64,000 bases of DNA from Clostridia bacterium. Its GTDB lineage: Bacteria > Bacillota > Clostridia > Oscillospirales > CAG-272. Shown piece after piece: positions 60,692 through 64,000 of this stretch (position 1 is its first letter; each line of letters begins with the position of its first letter). Where the stretch lies: the NCBI GenBank assembly GCA_017483195.1, contig JAFULR010000005.1:34749-98748 (forward strand), read 5' to 3'. The position numbers and the translations under genes are program-made. The notes beneath the pieces are model-generated. The model was not told where the DNA came from. It saw nothing but the letters and a program-made list of their open reading frames with translations, and did not search any database.

Positions 60692-61243
60692 TTATTTTTG
60701 TTCGTTTTTAAGTTTTTCGATCTCCGCTCTTATCGCGTCAAGCTCTTCCGCGTCGCGCTTTTTGTCCTTTTTGAAGGAGCCTTCAAGCAGCCACACGGCA
60801 AGACCGAGCAGAATGATCGTTCCTATGGGTGTTTTGATTAGATTAATAAAATGTCCGACAAAGGGGATAACGAGTATCACCTTGCCCTTGATGTTTGAAA
60901 AAGAGATCGGATCGTCCGCGGTGTTGTTGGCATCGCCCTGCGTGATAAACTGATCGCCGTCGATGGCGATTATTCTGTGTACCACGGCGCTTCTGCCGGT
61001 TTGAAAGACAATCACGTCACGGAGTGCATAGCTTTCCTGCGGAACAACGATGATCATATCGCCCGCGGAGAGAGCGGGCTCCATGCTGCCCGTGAGAACG
61101 ACGGATGCGCCAAAGCCAAGGGGCATGGGGAGCGCGTCGCCGTTCAAACGAGCTGCATTTATGGAATAAATACTAAAGCCAATCAGGGCTGATATAAGCA
61201 CCAGTATTACAATTCGGATAATGTTTTTTGAAGTTTTATTCAA
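60692..61243 (-). CDS. sipW: ER-type signal peptidase I, SipW
   Basis: A 183-aa membrane protease that releases SipW-dependent proteins. Membrane helix ~9-29; catalytic Ser53 in VLTGSMEPAL; general-base His89 in SAVVHRIIAI (His, not Lys, as in ER-type enzymes); and QGDANNTADDP. A second membrane helix follows at ~128-151, then a charged tail. The start is TTG 61243 behind the SD GGAGATATACC. Genes on both sides encode its likely substrates. Confidence 0.93.
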   Translation of the reverse strand: MNKTSKNIIRIVILVLISALIGFSIYSINAARLNGDALPMPLGFGASVVLTGSMEPALSAGDMIIVVPQESYALRDVIVFQTGRSAVVHRIIAIDGDQFITQGDANNTADDPISFSNIKGKVILVIPFVGHFINLIKTPIGTIILLGLAVWLLEGSFKKDKKRDAEELDAIRAEIEKLKNEQK

Positions 61244-61257
61244 GGTATATCTCCGTT

Positions 61258-62499
61258 TTAACCCTTGGTGATGATGATCACACCGCCGGCTTCCTTAACC
61301 TTTCTTCTTGCCTCGGCAGAAACGCCCTGAGTTTCAATGATAAATGCCTTGTCAAGCTCATATCCGTTACGGGCAAGCACCTTCATCTGCTTAGCCTTGG
61401 GATGGATAAGTCCCTTCTTCTTAAGGATATTAAGGGTAATAACGTCGCCGGACTCGAAGTGATCGTTAAGGATATCAAGGTTGATGTATGCCATCTTACC
61501 GTAGAAGCCTTCCTTCTTAGGATCGGGAATGATCACAGGTTCGGGTTCGGGTTCGGGTTCAGGCTCGGGTTCGGGCTCGGGCTCGGGGATAATTACAGGA
61601 ACTATCACAGGCTCGGGTTCGGGCTCGGGAACGATTATAGGTTCGGGTTCGGGTTCAGGTTCGGGCTCAGGAATGATCACGGGCTCGGGTTCGGGCTTTT
61701 CTTTCTTCATCTTTCTATTGATGATAGAGATTATAAGAAGAATAATCGCTATGAGCAAGAGCAATGCAAAGATGAATATTCCAAGCGTACCTGACGTCAA
61801 CAAGGAAGGAAGAACACCGCCATTAAGGTTAACATCAAGATTAGCCGCTGCATTAACTGTAAAGCTGACCTTAAGTCCTGCGTTATTGAGATTACCAAGC
61901 AAGGTATCAAATTCGTCATTTCCCTGCTCATAAGGCCACTTCCATTGGAAGGTATATTCAACGCACTCACCCTTCAAAAGCGTGTTGCGGTGAACTGTTC
62001 CGTTAATTTCACTTATTTCCACCCATTCCTTGGCAGAACCAAGAATATAATCGTCATTGTGGTCAAGAATGCGCACATACAATGGGAGCTTATGCTCGGT
62101 GAAAAATTCAACGCTTGGCAAAAGCTCATAGTCAATGGCAACCTTATCGGTATTGCGGACGCGAATTGTATATTCAACGTCGGTGCCGGGCGCAACCACC
62201 TTTTGACCGTCAAATCCCTCAACGGTTATGTGACCTTGATCGTTTTTATATCGAATATCAAAAATATCCAAATCATTTTTATGTATTGCGGAATTGAGGC
62301 TGACCTCTCGCTGACTTGATGCAAAATAGTCGCTCATTCTTGCGGCAAGAACAATAATGCTTAGAATGAGAAGGATAATAAGAATGGCAATAGCCACCCA
62401 AAAGCATTTTCTAACTCTCATAAACAGCTTTTTGCGAGCTTCTTTGTCTTTATCTATTTCATTTTCAGTTTCCAATGCTTTAATATCGCTTTCAGACAC
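61258..62499 (-). CDS. Membrane protein with Pro-Glu repeats and a uL15-like C-terminal domain
   Basis: A 413-aa protein. GTG 62499 is chosen over an upstream frame because AAAGGAGGAT precedes it. A membrane helix at ~25-45 and a second at ~240-265 flank an extracytoplasmic beta domain. A (Pro-Glu)n linker then leads to a C-terminal ~85 residues ([55 protein letters not shown]) that closely resemble the ribosomal protein uL15. The topology places that domain in the cytoplasm. It lies in the SipW operon. The role of a ribosomal-protein-like domain here is unknown. Confidence 0.78.
   Translation of the reverse strand: MSESDIKALETENEIDKDKEARKKLFMRVRKCFWVAIAILIILLILSIIVLAARMSDYFASSQREVSLNSAIHKNDLDIFDIRYKNDQGHITVEGFDGQKVVAPGTDVEYTIRVRNTDKVAIDYELLPSVEFFTEHKLPLYVRILDHNDDYILGSAKEWVEISEINGTVHRNTLLKGECVEYTFQWKWPYEQGNDEFDTLLGNLNNAGLKVSFTVNAAANLDVNLNGGVLPSLLTSGTLGIFIFALLLLIAIILLIISIINRKMKKEKPEPEPVIIPEPEPEPEPEPIIVPEPEPEPVIVPVIIPEPEPEPEPEPEPEPEPVIIPDPKKEGFYGKMAYINLDILNDHFESGDVITLNILKKKGLIHPKAKQMKVLARNGYELDKAFIIETQGVSAEARRKVKEAGGVIIITKG
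61530..61700. repeat. Hexanucleotide (GGTTCG/CCGAAC-type) tandem repeat
   Basis: A run of GGTTCG/GGCTCG units encodes the Pro-Glu linker of the uL15-like membrane protein. Slippage by one 6-bp unit changes linker length by two residues without breaking the frame. Confidence 0.8.
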
Positions 62500-62574
62500 G
62501 TTTTTATCCTCCTTTGATGTCAAATTTCTGATTTTTAGCTTTTCGAGGCATTTATTAAAAAGCCAATAAATAAC

Positions 62575-62604
62575 TCGAAAAACCAAAAATCTTGCGATTT
62601 TTGG
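62575..62604 (-). terminator. Intrinsic terminator after the first SipW-dependent gene
   Basis: On the - strand CCAAAAATC pairs GATTTTTGG across GCAA and runs into TTTTTC. A second, GC-rich hairpin (ATATCTCC with GGAGATAT, 62613-62650) lies just upstream. Together they probably reduce read-through from the abundant first gene into the rest of the cluster. Confidence 0.7.
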
Positions 62605-62688
62605 CTTTGATTATATCTCCCGCCCCCAGCCACGAAGGTTGGGGAGATATTAATTCAGTTTTCCAAATTTTTGTTGGTTTAAGTAAAA

Positions 62689-63342
62689 TTAGTCGATCTG
62701 AGTAGCTGTGATCTTAATAACAAGCTTAACTTCCTCAAGAGCAGCAGCATTACCCATTGCTGTATCGTATACATCATTAGCATCGCTGTTAGAGAAAATC
62801 CATCTCCAAGAGATAGAGTGAGTATTGTCACCAGTACCAAATGCATCAGGAAGCTGACCTTCTTCATAACGGTTATCAGGTTTGTTGCCATCAAGAGCCT
62901 CAATAGCAGCTAAAAGCTTAGACCAGCTGGAACCGGAACCATCATGTACAAACTCCACGCCGTCAAGAGACCAAAGAATGTTAACATTGTTTTCGATGGA
63001 TGTACCAATAGCACTACCAGCAGTAGATACTTCGAATGTGTAAGCTACTTCGGGAGCAGATCCGTTGGTTTCGTCATACTTAAACTGGAATGTTTCAGAA
63101 CCTGTTGTGCCAGGAGCGATTACATTAACAGAAGCGCCTACTGTTGTATCATAAGCGTTCTGGAAAAGATCAGTAAGATCCATGCTATTTGTAGACTGGA
63201 AACCCCAGTAAGCTACTCTTGCGGAGTCTTCGGAAGTAACGCTTGTGGTGTACTTAGCGAAAGTACCGGAAATTGCGCATGTTGTAAGAAGAACTGCTAC
63301 CAAAAGAGCGGAAGCAACTCTCATCATTGTGTTTTTCTTCAT
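62689..63342 (-). CDS. SipW-dependent secreted protein, TasA-like (first gene of cluster)
   Basis: A 217-aa exported protein: signal helix ASALLVAVLLTTCAISGTFA followed by the KYTTSVTSEDSARVA junction of TasA/camelysin-type proteins. The mature part is an acidic beta domain with DGVEFVHDGS and SWRWIFSNSDANDVYD. Its position at the head of the cluster, a strong SD (AAAGGAA), its own terminator and a structured 5' leader suggest high, regulated expression. It likely forms the main fibre subunit, by analogy. Confidence 0.82.
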   Translation of the reverse strand: MKKNTMMRVASALLVAVLLTTCAISGTFAKYTTSVTSEDSARVAYWGFQSTNSMDLTDLFQNAYDTTVGASVNVIAPGTTGSETFQFKYDETNGSAPEVAYTFEVSTAGSAIGTSIENNVNILWSLDGVEFVHDGSGSSWSKLLAAIEALDGNKPDNRYEEGQLPDAFGTGDNTHSISWRWIFSNSDANDVYDTAMGNAAALEEVKLVIKITATQID

Positions 63343-63370
63343 AGTAGAAATTCCTTTCTAAATAATAAAT

Positions 63371-63488
63371 TATTCTTCCCTAATCCGAGGGAATACGGGT
63401 TCGGCGATAAATGGGCCAATAAGATCTTATCGCCAAAAATCTTAAAGCTATGTATTCATACCTCGGCGTGGCCTCCGAGGGAAGAATA
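63371..63488 (-). ncRNA. Structured 5' leader of the TasA-like gene (class unknown)
   Basis: TATTCTTCCCT (63371-63381) and AGGGAAGAATA (63478-63488) form an 11-bp perfect closing stem 29 nt upstream of the ATG. Inside are the 8-bp stem GGCGATAA/TTATCGCC (63403-63410 with 63427-63434) and the stem CCTCGG/CCGAGG (63461-63466 with 63475-63480). This multi-branched form is like a riboswitch or attenuator, but I do not match it to a known class. Confidence 0.55.
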
Positions 63489-63540
63489 TGATTTTATATT
63501 AAGGAGCTATGCTCCAAAATATCAGTGATTTTGTTTTTCA

Positions 63541-64000
63541 GAGGAACTACACCCGTCCTTGAAAAAGCCAAAGGCTTTTTCCATCCACCCTCTTCTCCGG
63601 AAGAGGGCTCGGTGAGATATTCCTCATTTTGTAGCCACAAAGTGTAGCAAAACCATATAATATCTAACAATTTAAACTATATGGCTACGAAATAGAGTAT
63701 ATCTAACAGAGGCTCCTTCCGCAGAGGGAGCTGTCGAGCGTATGCGAGACTGAGGGAGTTTCTTTTCGATTTATAAGGTTCTTTTGCTAAGCAAGAGGAA
63801 CTACACCCGTCCGTGAAAAAGCCAAAGGCTTTTTCCATCCACCCTCTTCTCCGGAAGAGGGCTCGGTGAGATATTCCTTGCTTTGTAGCCACAAAGTGTA
63901 GCAAAACCATATAATATCTAACAATTTAAACTATATGGCTACGAAATAAAGTATATCTAACAGAGGCTCCTTCCGCAGAGGGAGCTGTCGAGCGTATGCG
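63541..64000. repeat. 254-bp tandem repeat, at least 1.8 copies, reaching the window edge
   Basis: Bases from 63541 recur from 63795 with a period of exactly 254 bp to the last base, with few differences. The unit contains several hairpins (AGCCAAAGGCTTTTT, CCTCTTCTCCGGAAGAGG and CTCCTTCCGCAGAGGGAG). No gene is seen. It resembles the intergenic palindromic repeats common in gut clostridia. Confidence 0.85.

Noticed and set aside
61529..61933. + strand frame encoding a Gly-Ser repeat protein
   Set aside because: It is the antisense shadow of the Pro-Glu hexamer repeat; no SD and it lies wholly within a well-supported - strand gene.
1..64000. Insertion sequences or conjugation machinery
   Set aside because: I found no transposase, relaxase, T4SS or phage structural motifs in any frame examined.

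Overview
The window looks like accessory chromosomal DNA of a low-GC Bacillota, most likely a gut-type member of class Clostridia. The signs are strong Shine-Dalgarno (SD) sequences before nearly every gene, an ER-type SipW signal peptidase with SipW-dependent exported proteins, InlB-repeat surface proteins, DUF4379 zinc proteins and many intrinsic terminators. I found no complete rRNA or tRNA gene, no CRISPR array, no conjugation or phage structural genes and no insertion sequence.

Layout. (a) 1-1224: a truncated hypothetical gene and an integration-junction repeat. (b) 1180-36788: an island bounded by two identical 45-bp direct repeats that resemble the 3' end of a tRNA gene (T-arm, CCA, then a terminator). 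It carries two divergent tyrosine recombinases with an excisionase-like protein, a 1.3-kb non-coding block full of repeats, an ADP-ribosylglycohydrolase/phosphatase pair, a consensus promoter with a highly structured leader RNA before an internally duplicated unknown protein, a vWA gene with a 51-aa partner, and a ParB-like/macrodomain/PD-(D/E)XK operon. It then holds an expanded type III restriction-modification operon and a long series of accessory genes: WYL regulator, nucleases, AAA ATPase, HNH, peptide deformylase, membrane Nudix, DUF4238, DUF262, TipAS, MutT and Fic. (c) 36.8-44.0 kb: a second block with a frameshifted AbiH gene, a Zn-alcohol dehydrogenase with a premature stop, and a 1505-aa sacsin-like ATPase/DUF3883 protein. 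(d) 44.0-49.1 kb: a third block with a DprA-like SLOG protein, a RecQ-phosphoribosyltransferase fusion and an AlbA_2 regulator, ending in a diverged copy of the same att-like sequence. (e) 49.4-52.0 kb: a five-repeat zinc-ribbon protein and a membrane protein. (f) 52.0-63.5 kb: a two-component system and a SipW/TasA-like exported matrix cluster with a 1550-aa InlB-type protein. (g) 63.5-64 kb: a 254-bp tandem repeat.

How it fits together. The first three blocks read as a defence island built by successive integrations at one RNA-gene 3' end; only the first block still has integrases. The recurring chemistry is sensing and degradation of nucleotides or NAD/ADP-ribose: macrodomain, ADP-ribosylglycohydrolase, RES NADase-like, two Nudix proteins, Fic, two SLOG domains and a phosphoribosyltransferase domain. 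The strongest candidates for something new are the helicase-SLOG fusion inside the type III R-M operon that also encodes a RES protein, the structured RNA plus duplicated-domain protein at 7.2-9.0 kb, the DprA/RecQ-PRTase pair, and the uL15-like domain on a membrane protein in the SipW cluster.
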